A stretch of DNA of 64,000 nucleotides from Chromobotia macracanthus (lineage: Eukaryota > Chordata > Actinopteri > Cypriniformes > Botiidae). Location: positions 1,851,501 to 1,915,500 of the forward strand of contig JAZGTH010000032.1 of the NCBI GenBank assembly GCA_036877525.1, given 5' to 3'. This document shows, piece by piece, positions 46,582 through 58,300 of this stretch. The notes under the pieces were generated by a model, which saw nothing but the letters and a program-made list of their open reading frames with translations, was not told where the DNA came from and searched no databases. The stretch's first letter is position 1. Every line of letters begins with the position of its first letter. A program made the position numbers and the translations under genes.

Positions 46582-46878
46582 GTGCGTGCCTCCATGTCAG
46601 GGATTTCTGACAGAAATTTCCTAAGAACCACAACCATATTAGTAGACACAGGGGCAGTTTATACATGTGTAAATTCAAATTATGCCTCACATCTCCCCAT
46701 GTCTGGACAATTTGCAAAGACAATAGGATTCTTGGGACAAAAGCAGCTAATTCCTATGACTGCTCCGGTTTGTTTACAAACCAAAAATAAAAGTGTGACC
46801 ATACCTATCCTAGTATCAAGTGAGACTACTGTTAATTTGTTAGGCAGTGTTACAAACCCAGATGTTGTCAAGGGGTAA
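46582..46878 (+). pseudogene. Retroviral protease (copy B)
   Basis: The active-site motif ILVDTGAVYTCV is intact, followed by a flap-like segment (PICL/VTIPILVSS) and LLGSV near the end, where a G(R)D-like motif is expected. The open stretch is 98 codons, close to a retroviral protease length, and stops at 46878 just before the inserted LTR-like block. Confidence 0.7.
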
Positions 46879-46913
46879 GGGCTATAACATTAAAATGCTG
46901 ATTATTTAAAAGA

Positions 46914-47417
46914 TGCGTGGAGGCAGAAAACACAGACACAGGATGCTCTTACGTGTGCTCAAGTGGGGGTTTATTTACAGTGCAGCGGTGACAGTAACAA
47001 GTAAGATAAAAGAGTCAAGAGTGATAAAAGGTCTTAAAACACAAAAGGCTCACGTTAACACAAGATAACAAAATACAAAAGAAAAAGGGGCAAAAGACAA
47101 CAAAGACAGATAAATGCAAAATGGACAGAAGTGCCAAATATATAGTACTCAAAAGAAAATAACAACAGCTGATAAACAGATGTGTAACAGCGGTCAAAAA
47201 GACAGCGCACAATGGACCAGGGCGTTTTTAAAGGAGACAGTGACACGGGATTGGTGATGGTGGGTGGTGACGTCAGAATGTAAAACTGGAGTGACGGCAG
47301 CAGTGGACCAATGAAAGGGATCTGTAAAATGCAGAGTGAGGAGAGAGAGAGGGACAGAAAACAGAAAGAGCCAAAAGGAACACAAGACAACGCAATCACA
47401 TATACAGGAATGTAACA
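46914..47417 (-). repeat. Possible solo LTR (minus strand)
   Basis: Read on the minus strand the block starts TGTTACATTCC and ends CCTCCACGCA, giving TG...CA ends, with AATAAACCCCCAC near its 3' end as a polyadenylation signal. The length is about 504 bp. A clear 5-bp target duplication is not visible, though AGATGC occurs on both sides (46911, 47423), so the exact ends are uncertain. Confidence 0.4.
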
Positions 47418-47433
47418 GGCAGAGATGCATTAT

Positions 47434-48475
47434 TCAATTCAACTTTATTTGTATAGTGCTTTTACAATGTAGTATTGTCTCAAAGCCGCATTACAGGGAG
47501 GAAAAAGAAAAAACAAGGAAATATATACAATGATACAGTAACAATGGTATGTCAATTATCAATTAGTATCAAGTCAGATATTAACTATGAAGTATCAAAT
47601 ATCTATTATCCACAGTCTCCCAGTAAGCACTCCAACACGGACTCCAATGAACCCAAACTCCAATGATGAATGTGGAGAAAAAATCTTGGGAGAACCCAGG
47701 CTCCTAAGAACCGAGAGGTTCTCCTTTGACGCGTTACAGCTGCAATCAGTACTTTGGTGTAAGGGTTTAGGTTTACAGCATCGCAGTCAGTATTCTGATT
47801 TCAAGTTTAATATGTTTGCAGCGTCGTAATCAGTGCTGTTATGATTTCAGTATTGATTTATAGTAATGACTAGTTTTAATTTGGGTCTGGTGATTTTATA
47901 TTCATTTTATGTTAGCCTGATGGCTGGCATAATACAATAAAGGATGTTTAGGTGAGGATGCCGACGTTAAATGAGACTGAGAGCAGCTATAACATCAAAC
48001 TGCTGGTATAGACAGAATCATGTATTTTACTAAAAATATGAGTATAGATTAACAGTTGCATTAATGTAATAGGTGATGGTGGCGGTTGATTTTTCACAGT
48101 TCCCATGGTGGTGCTAGGTAGGAGAAAGATCTGCCACCTTTAGACGTTTTAGATATTCTTGGAATTATTAGCAGACCACTAATTTACGAGCGCAGTGTCT
48201 GCAATGGATTGTAATCTGAAAGTAATTCATGAATATATGAAGGCGCTAGATCATGTAGGGCTTTATAAGTAATTAATAGTATTTTAAAATTAATGCAATA
48301 CTTTACAGGTAGCCAATGCAGTGTTGCTAGAATTGGGCTTATGTGGACATATTTCTTACATCTAGTGAGCATTCTTGCAGCTGCATTTTGGACCAGCTGA
48401 ATCTTATTTGTTTTGCGTGACACCCACCCCAGTAATGAGTTACAACAGTCAATTCTTGAGATCATAAATGAGTGG
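47434..48475 (-). mobile_element. LINE 3' half (RT C-terminus and 3' UTR), minus strand
   Basis: Minus-strand codons at 48184-48465 encode ISRIDCCNSLL, IQLVQNAAARMLT, LATLHWLPV and ITYKALHDLAPSYI, the stereotyped end of fish L2/Rex-type ORF2, open for 93 codons. About 740 bp of 3' UTR follows and ends at 47434 with a tail that recurs at 40225-40285. It is 5'-truncated at about 48475, where retrovirus copy B resumes. Confidence 0.75.
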
Positions 48476-48479
48476 ATAA

Positions 48480-50310
48480 ATTGGGGCTACAAATATGGTG
48501 CTTTCCAGAAGGAGTGTATATAGACATGAAAGGAATAGGAACTGAGCCAAAATTATTGTGTATTGGATAGGGCAGATAGAAAAGGATGTGAGACAGGCAA
48601 TTAATAAATAGGGGAAGTTTACTGAAGCACAGATTTCTGAAGCAGTTACCAAATTCAGAGTTACACTGTACAATGATATATGATCCTGACCGAGATGCAG
48701 AAATGGAAGTGGCAGAAAGAAACTGCAGGGCAAAAAATTGAACTGATCACACAGCACATCATAATAGGTAAACAAGGAGCATGTATCTTTATATGTAGGG
48801 AAAAATTGGGAAGCAAAAGATTTAGGATCAATTATGAAAAAGGCTGTACAAATCCAATGTGAATCAAACAGTTACTGTAATACTCCAATTCTGCCGGTGA
48901 TTAAAGCAGATAAATCTAAATGTTGCCTCGTTCATAATTTACGAGCAATCAATGATATAGTAGAGGATTGGCCAGCGGGTGTTCCAAATTCACACACACT
49001 ACTAGAAAATGTCCCCCTGGAGCCAAATACTTTACTGTGATTGATCTCTGTTCAGCTTTTTTTAGTGTACCTGTAGCAGGAGAAAGTAGATTTTTGTTTG
49101 CATTTACATATGCTGGTAAACAATATACCGACACAAGGATGCGACAAGGTTTCAAGCATTCACCACATATATATCAAGTTCTTAAAGCTGATTTAGAAGA
49201 CCTGATGATAGGCCGTACTTTGCAGCAGTATATGGAAGTCATAAGGTATCCAATTCCAAACTACAATATTGTCAGCCATAGGTTAAGTATTTAGGGCAAC
49301 TGATCTCATATGGCACAAAAGCTATAGCCCCAACTGAATTAGCAGGCAGTAAAGCACCATTGCCACAAACAGTAGGGCAAACGACGACTTTCTTAGGAAT
49401 GACAGGGTTTAGTGCTGATTGGATAAAGGACTCTGCAGTAACAACAGCTCCACTGAGAGAAATTATGAAAGCAGCAGGATTGCAGAAATTAAGTTCCCCC
49501 TTAAAATGGAATACAAATGCATCATTAACATTTGAATCTATAAAGAAAAAAACTACAAAAGGCACCTGCTCTAGGTACATTTGATTACACCAGACCATTT
49601 TATCTATATGTGGCAAACAGAGCTGATGGATATGCAGCAGCTGTATTAATGCAAGAGACCTGCAGTGGCAGAAAGAAACAGACCATAGCTTACTACAGCA
49701 CTAAGCTAGACAATGTAGCACAGGGCTACCCACCTTGTTATCAACAAGGCCTTGCAGCAGTATATGCATATGAGAAAGCCTCTGCATTAACCATGGGATA
49801 CCCAGTAATCATTTATACACATCACAAAATTACAGAATTAATAGAACAAGGAAAATGTGTTCTAACTCAAGCCTGTATTCTAGCATATTCATTACTGCTC
49901 ACATATCCAGACGTTACTATTAAACAATGTAACACAGTTAACCCTTATGAAGCTTATGCAGGTGAGCCCAATGATTGTGCAGCTAATTTGTTGGCATTCA
50001 CTAGGCTACGGCCTGATCTTGAATCTACACCAATATCTGAAGCAGAGGTCACTTTGTTCATGGCTCAAGTTTCAGAGATCATTTAGGAAATCATACAAGA
50101 TATTCAGTAATAAAGACAGAAAGGAATTTGTGCCTGTTATGTACCAACATTGTGCAGCCCTGCTCTGCTCAATTAGCAGAATTAAAAGCACTTACAGCTG
50201 CATGTCAATTGGCAAAGGGACAAATAGTAATTATTTTCACTGACTCAGCCTATGCTCATGGTTTATGTCATCTGTTTGGAGCAGTATGGAAACAGAGAGG
50301 ATCAAAATGA
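48480..50310 (+). pseudogene. Retroviral RT and RNase H (copy B)
   Basis: RT motifs include HNLRAINDIVEDWP, TVIDLCSAFFSVPVAG, FAFTYAGKQY, RQGFKHSP and LKADLEDL, followed by a jump where the YxDD-bearing segment is not readable (about 49215-49260). The connection domain has FLGMTGFSADWIKD and the RNase H-adjacent part has YYSTKLDNVAQGYPPC. RNase H proper shows ITSLQAELKAL-like sequence in the frame at 50128 (AQLAELKALTAAC) and FTDSAYAHGL. Several frame changes separate the pieces. Confidence 0.75.
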
Positions 50311-50389
50311 GTGATGGGACCCCCATCCAACATGCTGAATAAATAGGTCAATTGATTTCTGCTATAATGCTGCCAAAATAACTGGCAAT

Positions 50390-51030
50390 CATCAAATGTC
50401 AGGGACATTAAAAAAGGAACTGATTTTGTCATTAAGGGTAATTGCAGGATATTATTCAGAATTCAACAGCAAGCAGGCCCTTATGAACACTCTATGTGGC
50501 ACCAAAGGGGACACAAGAAAGATGCACAAGATATTTGGCGTTCACATGAACGACAAACCATTGCACCAACATCACTTATAAACATTTTAATTCCAGACGC
50601 TCATGGGTTTGATCATTACGGAAAGAGGGAGGTGATAAGGAAATTAAACAACAGGGATATTGGTCTCCATATTTACATGCAATGGTAGATGAATTTTTGT
50701 CCTCATGTAAAATTTGTGCCAAAAACAATGTTAGAAAAGAAACATCAACATCAATAGGCCACATACCAGGACCAGAAGGAGCATTCGAGCATTGGTGATG
50801 GATTATGTGGATATGATAAAGCGAGTTCAAGGCAAAAGGTATATGCTGGTAGTAATAGACAGATGGGTAGAAGCAGTATCATCAGCAGATGAGGGGGCAG
50901 GAAAAGTAATTAAATTTCTCACAAGAGAAGTAATCCCTAGATTTGGAATTCCATCAGAAATAAGTTCAGATAATGGATGCTTTACAGAAAACTGTAAAGC
51001 AAGTACTGCAACAAAGTGCAAATAAAATAT
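50390..51030 (+). pseudogene. Retroviral integrase (copy B)
   Basis: Zinc-binding part near 50580-50740 (CKICAKN), core start VMDYVDMIKRVQGKRYML, then IDRWVEAV, where the FSR present in copy A is missing, and FGIPSEISSDNGCFTEN with the second catalytic Asp. It breaks after 51025, before the region of the catalytic Glu, so it is truncated compared with copy A. Confidence 0.75.
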
Positions 51031-51039
51031 CAAAAGCAT

Positions 51040-51845
51040 TAGTAGTGAGATCAGTAATAATGAAAGGAGAAGTGGTTTAAATGTTTTATGGGAAACAGCA
51101 CAAAATAATGAATGGTACAAATGGGCAAGGTCCACAGCAAGAAAGGTAGGTATGGACAATCGACTACTGTGCTCCAAATCACCTTTAAGTAAGATAATAG
51201 TTCCAAATCCACATGACTATCAAAAATGTGCTGAATTAAAAAAAACTTGTCAATCAGATTGTTGATAGCATTTGACAACTTATTACTTATTAGAATTTCC
51301 TAAAAAAGCCAATCTTAAGAAATACTTTGATAGACCACATTGGGGAGATTGGTGTACATACTGGCATATAAAAACATTAAAATAAAAAATGAAAAGATAG
51401 AAATCTCAAAATGTTTCGGGAACAATGTGATTTGGAAGAATTAAAGGGAAATGTGCTACTAATTGGAACCTAGACAAAAGATCAGCCTGGCAATCAGATA
51501 CCCCTGTCAGAGTCCCAATACATCTACCTCAAGGGTTAAGAGGTATATGAAGACCAGACAATAGTTGTAGCAGACGTCTTTTGGGTTTGTGGAAAAGTGC
51601 GACTTTTGGCCTCCTTATCATTAGGATGGAAAGGAATATGTACTAGAGTACGACTAGTTCAGGAAATTACCATGATGCAATGGGAAGGAAATATGAAATG
51701 GCTAGCAAACCAGACCCTGATGTATGTTTAGACTCAACTGGCTAACACAGAGGTATTCCAAATGAATTTTAAGCTAGGGATGAAGTAATAGCAGGAATAG
51801 AATTATACAAAATAAACACAGAATGGATCAATTATATTTACTATA
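51040..51845 (+). pseudogene. Retroviral env remnant (copy B)
   Basis: Short, shifted pieces parallel the surface-subunit region of copy A: IVPNPHDYQKCAEL (about 51195-51240) against the VVPNPFGYEHCAEF of copy A, and 'GKCATNWNLDKR' near 51450 against KCSVVWNLHR. The remainder is too decayed to read. The transmembrane part seen in copy A has no counterpart. Confidence 0.6.
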
Positions 51846-51849
51846 TTAT

Positions 51850-53500
51850 AGTAGAGATCTAGCCAATTTATGTTGATCACTAGGGTGCTTTGAATGGTTG
51901 CTAGGCCATGGCTGGACAGTTTCCACGGTGGTAATTAAAGACTACTTTCCAGTCTGAGTCAAGAGAGACAACTCACTTGTCTCTACAATGCTGGATGCCT
52001 CTCACCTTTTTCATTGGAAGTCAATGGGGTGGTTGTTAGTGTGTGGCCATGAAGTTTAAATGTCACCATTTGTTGCTGCTTGCCAAGCCAAGCAATATGA
52101 GTGCACAACCATGTCTTTACAACATTTGTGTAACGACATGTTATGACATGCAGAGCAGTTTCATAAGATCTGCCCAACTGAGTGATTAAGCACAGAGGTT
52201 TTGGTTCCCTCACAGAAGTAGCCAGGAGACATGGGTAAAGTATAAAAATACCAATGTTTTTGTATTAATAAACACTTTAAAAATACTAAACACTGAAAGC
52301 ACAAGAAAAAAAAACACTTCAAAACAAAAAGAGAAAATTAACTTGATATACCTGTAATAGTTAAATGGAAAATCACATGAAGTTAAATAATCACTACCAG
52401 CAGGGCTGAGGTTCCCAACGGTAGGATACAAAATGGGGTTTGGTTTTACAAGGGCACACTTCCATGCACACACCACTGTGTACTCAGATCACACTACCAA
52501 ACACTCAGTGTTACACAGCACACGATAAAGAACCACCACACAAAGATCCTTTCACCTGTGAAATCCCAGCTCCTGCAATAAATGAAATGAATAAACTAAC
52601 AATTGATTTAAGGCAAAATACAACAAATACAGATAAACTGTATAAACAACTCCACACAAACGTGGATATAAAAATACCCAACTTTAACAGGATTGAATAG
52701 TTGATACATAAGATTTACAAAGCAACTTGGAATCAAATGCAAATAAATCACCTACAAAAATCAAGTTGCAAAATTGATCACATACAAATCAAACTCAACA
52801 GAAATTAAAAATAAGAAAAAGCATCCTCGCCTCGGGCAGAAAAAGACAGCATTTTTGTTGTGCTTGTTTCTCGTGTAGTGTGAGTTGTAGATGGAAGAAA
52901 GGTCTTTGCGCTGTATTTGTTACAGCGATGGTTACGAAAAAGAATATGACGAAGACTTTGTATTTTCTCCCTAAACCAGCGCAGGAGAGAATTACGTGCA
53001 TATTATCATCTTGTCGCTGAAACTGCCTCCCATGCCTTTTCCTTAGCTTGCAGGTCTTTATACATGACATCACATGGATCATAAAGAACTTTTTTATGTG
53101 TGTGTGTGTGATTTGTAGTTTTCTAAACTAAATTTATCTTTCAGTTAAGCTAAACAAATTAATCTTTCAGTAAAGCTTTAAACAAAAATAAATGAACTAT
53201 TTAAACCTTTAGTTTGGGCGAAAAAGTGTTTTCAGGTATTTGTTTTAAAATTGCCCATACGATGACTGTTTAAAACAGTAAATATCATCATTGTGGTTTT
53301 TTGTTAAAATTGATACTTTTTTCCGTCAATCCATGTGTATTTAGATCATGATCAATGCACTGTCACATTAATTGAGCGCTAGCAGTACAGCAAAAATAGA
53401 CTTGCTGCCAAAACGATCGCTGCACTGCTGCCACACCGCTCCTGGAATGGACTGTGAAAGCTGTAATCTGTTAACATAATCTGTTAAAAATAAAACGCAC
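51850..53500. other. Non-coding repeat-like DNA, no gene recognised
   Basis: Contains GTGCTTTGAATGGTTGCTAG and TCATTGGAAGTCAATGG-type phrases common in fish repeats, and a short GTGTGTGTG tract at 53098-53110. No coding pattern. Confidence 0.4.
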
Positions 53501-53519
53501 TGCATTCGCATCCAGTGTG

Positions 53520-54720
53520 AAACCAGCCTTGGGCTAAAGCTTTAAGTTTCATATACAGTCACCAAACTTGGTACATGTATTTTTCAACTTTCAAAATGAT
53601 GTTCATTAGCTCCGCCCAACAGGATTTTCTGACAATTCCAGGCTCTGAATTTTTAAATACTCCTAGATTTATAGGATTGTCATAAAATCTGGCAAATATT
53701 GTGTTAAAACAATTAAAATATGAAATTATGAAGGGATTTTTAATATCTCCAACAGCATTCTGCATATTGGGCTCCTTAACATGCTCAAAAACTTGGCACA
53801 CACATCAGAACCATTGGCCATTAGGCTGGGCAAAGGCTGACACATGGCTGGGGCAGGCGGCTCAGTAGAACCCTCTGGTACGGGGCACAAAAAATGGTGC
53901 ATATATCAAACATTCATGCATGCACCTGTACGAAACTTGGTATGTTTAACTGTCTTGATGACCCGATCAAATTTCGCACTGACACCCATAAGCTCCACCC
54001 AACAGGAAGTTGGCCTTTTTGAATGTTCTGAAAAGTATGTTGTAAACTTCAAGCTGGACAACTTTTAAAATTACATTCATTGCAAATACCCTTCGAACAG
54101 GAAGCCGCCCTTTTGGATAGAATGTGGATTTTCTTACAATTCCATGCTCTGAATTTTTAATACTTCTTCTAGGGGATTTATGGGATTGTCCCCAAACTAG
54201 GGAAATACTATGCCAAGACATTGAGGATGCTAAATTACGAAGGGATTTTTTAATATCTTGAATGGTGTCATGGTGAGATAATTAAAAATAATGGCAAAAA
54301 AACCCCACTGAAATTGGCTCATATCTGCTTGGAGTTATTTTGATCAAACTGGAGCTGTATGTTTGGCCCTAGGGACTGACGACATACATATAGTGGCTAT
54401 TGTGAGTCACAGACATTGTGGTACCAATTGGCAGAAGGAAGCACGTCATTTACAACACAGTTTAAAAGAGTCCTTTTAATTTTAAAGTTACTTTAAGCTT
54501 GGTCATAATAAAGGAGAGACATTGAAGATGCTAAATTGTGGATGGATTGTTGCCATGGCAAGACAATTTATGTCAAAATAGGTAACATATCTTTTGCATG
54601 CATTGAGTGATTTACATCAAACTTAGGAAATATGTTTGGTGTTGTGGGCTAATCACAATGACAGTCAGTCCGAATCCAGTAACATGGGCGAAAGCATTTG
54701 GTCCTTCCTTAGCACTTCTG
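53520..54720. repeat. Three diverged repeat units
   Basis: A unit with AGCTCCGCCCAACAGG, ATTCCAGGCTCTGAATTTTT, GGATTGTC and GAAGGGATTTTTAATATC occurs at about 53590-53750 and again at 53985-54260 with many changes; a third, partial copy (GAGACATTGAAGATGCTAAATT) is at 54515-54560. Family unknown. Confidence 0.6.
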
Positions 54721-55300
54721 TAAGGGTGGGTTTTCTCAGCAAATATTTATATATGCAATTCATTTGATTAATTTTTATGTCATGTAATTCATTTGATTAA
54801 AATTCATAATTAGTTAACAGCCCTATTAAAAATCTGAAGTATATCAGTCATAGGGTCATCCAGAGTCATAGGAGCCAACCATATTAAAAACAGGAACTTA
54901 TATCCGCTTTCAGTTTTTTATTTATGAAATTATTCAGACACTGAAATAAAGTACATAAAACATACAAAATAAGAATGCAAACATCAGAATCTTGATATAT
55001 GTGACACATGATCTATAATCTCATCCTAGAGAATAAGTCAGTGCATAATACTTCCTACAGACAGCTGCTGTGAGGGCATTCCAATGCATACACGGCAGAG
55101 AATCTAGAAAATGTACAATATATTATAGAAGCTATAGAGGCTTTAATAGTCTTCGACATTTTTTGTTTACAAGATTGTATTTGTGGTTATATAAGTGATA
55201 ATAATATTTGTCTGCAAGAGTGTGTTGCATGTGTGTGTTTATGTGGTATGAAGTAATCATTTGTGTATTGCATGTATTTTGGCCATATATCCCCGTGTCT
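54721..55300. other. Non-coding 3' flank of the tenascin gene
   Basis: This is the minus-strand downstream side of the tenascin stop codon. An A-rich region is present on the transcript strand; a polyadenylation signal could not be fixed with confidence. Confidence 0.4.
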
Positions 55301-58300
55301 TCATTCCCCAGAAATTAGGACTTGAATCTTGAATGAAGCCGGTCGGAATTTCATCTCAGTAAAGGGAATAGAAAAGTTTTGGCCTTTCCATGCGGTCCAA
55401 ATTACTCCCTGAGATACAAAAATTCTGTATGCACTTTATCATCACTTTAAGATTTCATGCAAAACAGTTTAAAAGGGTGGTTAAAAAGGGTCATGCTGTG
55501 GTGCAAAATAAAAATGGGATAGACAACAAAATAGAAGATTGTTATTTTACTGGATTTATTCTAGTTATTAATGAGGTCATGAAATCGGCAATCAAATTGT
55601 CCTTAATGTGTTTTACACATAAGCAGTTGTGCTTCCTCCATAGTCCAAAAAGCAGCAGTTGTTATTTACCTGTTGTTATTTATTAACAGGTGTATTGTGC
55701 AAGAGATGAACAGTGGTTTGAACTTTTTTATGCATTTGGAAGATGCTTTTACCCAAAGCAACTTATAGTGCAAGTTATACATTTTTATCTGTGTTTATGT
55801 TTCCCCCAGCTACTCTGCTTTTCCCCACAGTGCAAAAACATGCCGATTAGGTAAACTGGGGTCACTAAATTGCCCCTAGTGTGTGTGTGTGTGTGTTTGC
55901 GTATAAGTATGAATGAGTGCCTATTCAGGGTGTACCCTGTCTGTGGCCCAAGATGCTGGGATAGGCTTCAGCCCACATTCAACCCTGCAGAGAATATGTG
56001 GATTCTATGTCAAGTGTATAGATAATTAATAAAGTTTAATAATAAAGTTTGCCATTCTTAAATCACTGAAATGTAATGCATCTGCTCTATTTGATGTGAA
56101 TATGTGTTCATAGTAGGAGTGTGTAGCTCAGACAGTCAGAGAGGTGATACATGGTCCTGTATTTTTAAAATATTACACTTACAATATTGTAAGTGGACTG
56201 AGTATAATAAAATCACTTTAAAAAACAGCATCACATAACCCCCTTTAATATATTAATATAATACACAGTATCAATGTGTACATTCATTGAACTCTGTTCT
56301 TTTACCTGGTGGTTGGCGTTTGTGTTATAAAGGCCATTGAGGTTGGCCTCATGGCAGTTCTTGTACCACCAGCCCCCTCTGTAAGACATGGCACAGCGGG
56401 TGATGAAAGGCTGTGGGTCTCTGTCCCAGGTGGAAAAAGGGCGTCCATTATGGTATGTCATTGAATCACCTACAAACAAATACAGAGTACATTATATTAG
56501 TATCAATAACATCAATGTAGGGCCACAGGGCCTTTGTCATGGTAAAGTCAACACATTTTCTGTGAAGACAGACAGAGAGAGACATCCCTCTGTTTAAAGG
56601 TAGGGTAGCAGGGATGCAAACAGGTAAGGGGCAAAACAAAAGTATGAATTGGTGGGGGATTTCCAGAAAGTATCCAGAAAAGCTCTAAACAAATGATTAT
56701 TTATAATAAAGGAATTGCTATTATCAATTAAAGCTGTCAAAATTCATGTGTTAATCATGGCAACAATATATGTATAATTACAAATTTTAGGAGTGATTAA
56801 TCAGGATCAATTACATTAATGTAAATGTGTTAAAAATGTAATGTGATTAATTAGTTGATTAGTCTTTTCAATTGATTGACAGCACTAGTATAAATACATC
56901 ATCCATACTTCCAATCATCCATAGACCCATTTGTCTATTCCTTTTAACCATCTCATTCTTTCTAGCTCATACACCTACATGTTCTTTTAGACACTGTCAT
57001 CATGTGGAGTTTGACACTCACCAGCTGTGCCAGAATATCCAGACACTTTGAGGGTGTACTGTTTTTTCTGGCTGTCTATCGAAAATGAAGAATAATGAGC
57101 ATAAACAGACTCATCTTCTGCTCTAAGCTCCACTCTCAGCATCATTGGACTCATCTCAGTGAAGTTATGAAGCTGCTCATTTCCTATGCAAAGAGAAGAA
57201 ATGTCAATAAATAAATCATTAAATGTTCTAGAGATCAGAGATAAACTACTGTTTTACACTGATTTGCCCCGTTGTTTGGTTTGTTATATTACATATACAT
57301 ATATACTAAGAAATAAAAATGGCATGAGATTTATTGTGATGGCTGCTTTTCTCACCAAGCCAGAATTCCTCATCCAGCTCTCCAAATCCACTGCTGTATT
57401 CACGCCAGCCCCTAAAAAAGTTTGTTTTTCCATCCTTTCTTCTCTGAAAGACCTAGATAAACAAACATACTGAAAAATTAAACTGGCCTAATAGCATGCC
57501 TTGTAGAGTAATAAATAATCTATTATATCTTGTAATATGTGAAACTAGAATCAAATTGAGATCTTTTTCTGAAAGATATGCATTTTAAAGCTTAAGGATA
57601 ATTTAGAGTTTTCATTTAACAAAATGCAATTTTTTTGTAGACCAGTGATCTTTAATACAACAATGAATCATGAATGATTTTTTTATCACATAGTATATGC
57701 TTATGTTATGGCTATTTCTTATGACACTACACCAGACACAAGATGAACATCCGTTTCCTAGGCTGCGTGAAATGACATATTCCATTTTTTGGCTTATAGC
57801 AACTAAGCAACAGCACAAACATAACTCTTAGTCATGATGAGTTCTGTCAGATATCTGTAACAGATAGAACTCCGTGTGCAACTGTAATGTAACTTATTGC
57901 TAATAACATGCAATGTACCGTCCATCCGCCTCCATCACTCTCCATGTCACAGTAGACCATCACTGGCTTTCCCTGCTTCCCCTGTGGAAACACCTCTACG
58001 ATGCCAGACTCCAGTGCTCCGTTCTGCTGTTCCTGGGAACAATCAGTGGGAAATGGGAAACGGAGATTCCCTGTGGAGAACAGATGGAGATAGTTTGTTG
58101 AAAAACATGTGCAGGTCACATTTCCCCCAAAATCAAAATAAAACAATAAGAAAATTTCAAAGTTCAGTGCAAAAAAGTTAATACCAACATTTGACCACAA
58201 TCCATGTTTAATATATGACTGAAAGATTTATAGACATGTTAAAAGATTTTAAATACTCTGATCTGTACCAGTAGTGAACTCTGTAGAGATAGCAGTCATA

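Larger units (their letters stand above)
46570..51850 (+). mobile_element. Endogenous retrovirus copy B, interrupted by other repeats
   Basis: Plus-strand protease (46582-46878), RT (48830-49300), connection and RNase H (49360-50310), integrase (50470-51025) and env remnant (51160-51840). Between protease and RT about 1.6 kb of foreign sequence is inserted: an LTR-like block and a minus-strand LINE. It is more complete than copy A in the RT-RNase H region but lacks a recognisable transmembrane subunit. All domains carry stops or shifts and no LTR pair was found. Confidence 0.75.

Noticed and set aside
47015..47430. Overlapping minus-strand frames rich in Leu/Phe/Ser
   Set aside because: They come from pyrimidine-rich LTR-like sequence and have no domain.
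57847..58200. 117-codon minus-strand frame read as one exon
   Set aside because: Only 57919-58070 is coding by splice signals; the rest is intron read-through of the fibrinogen exon.
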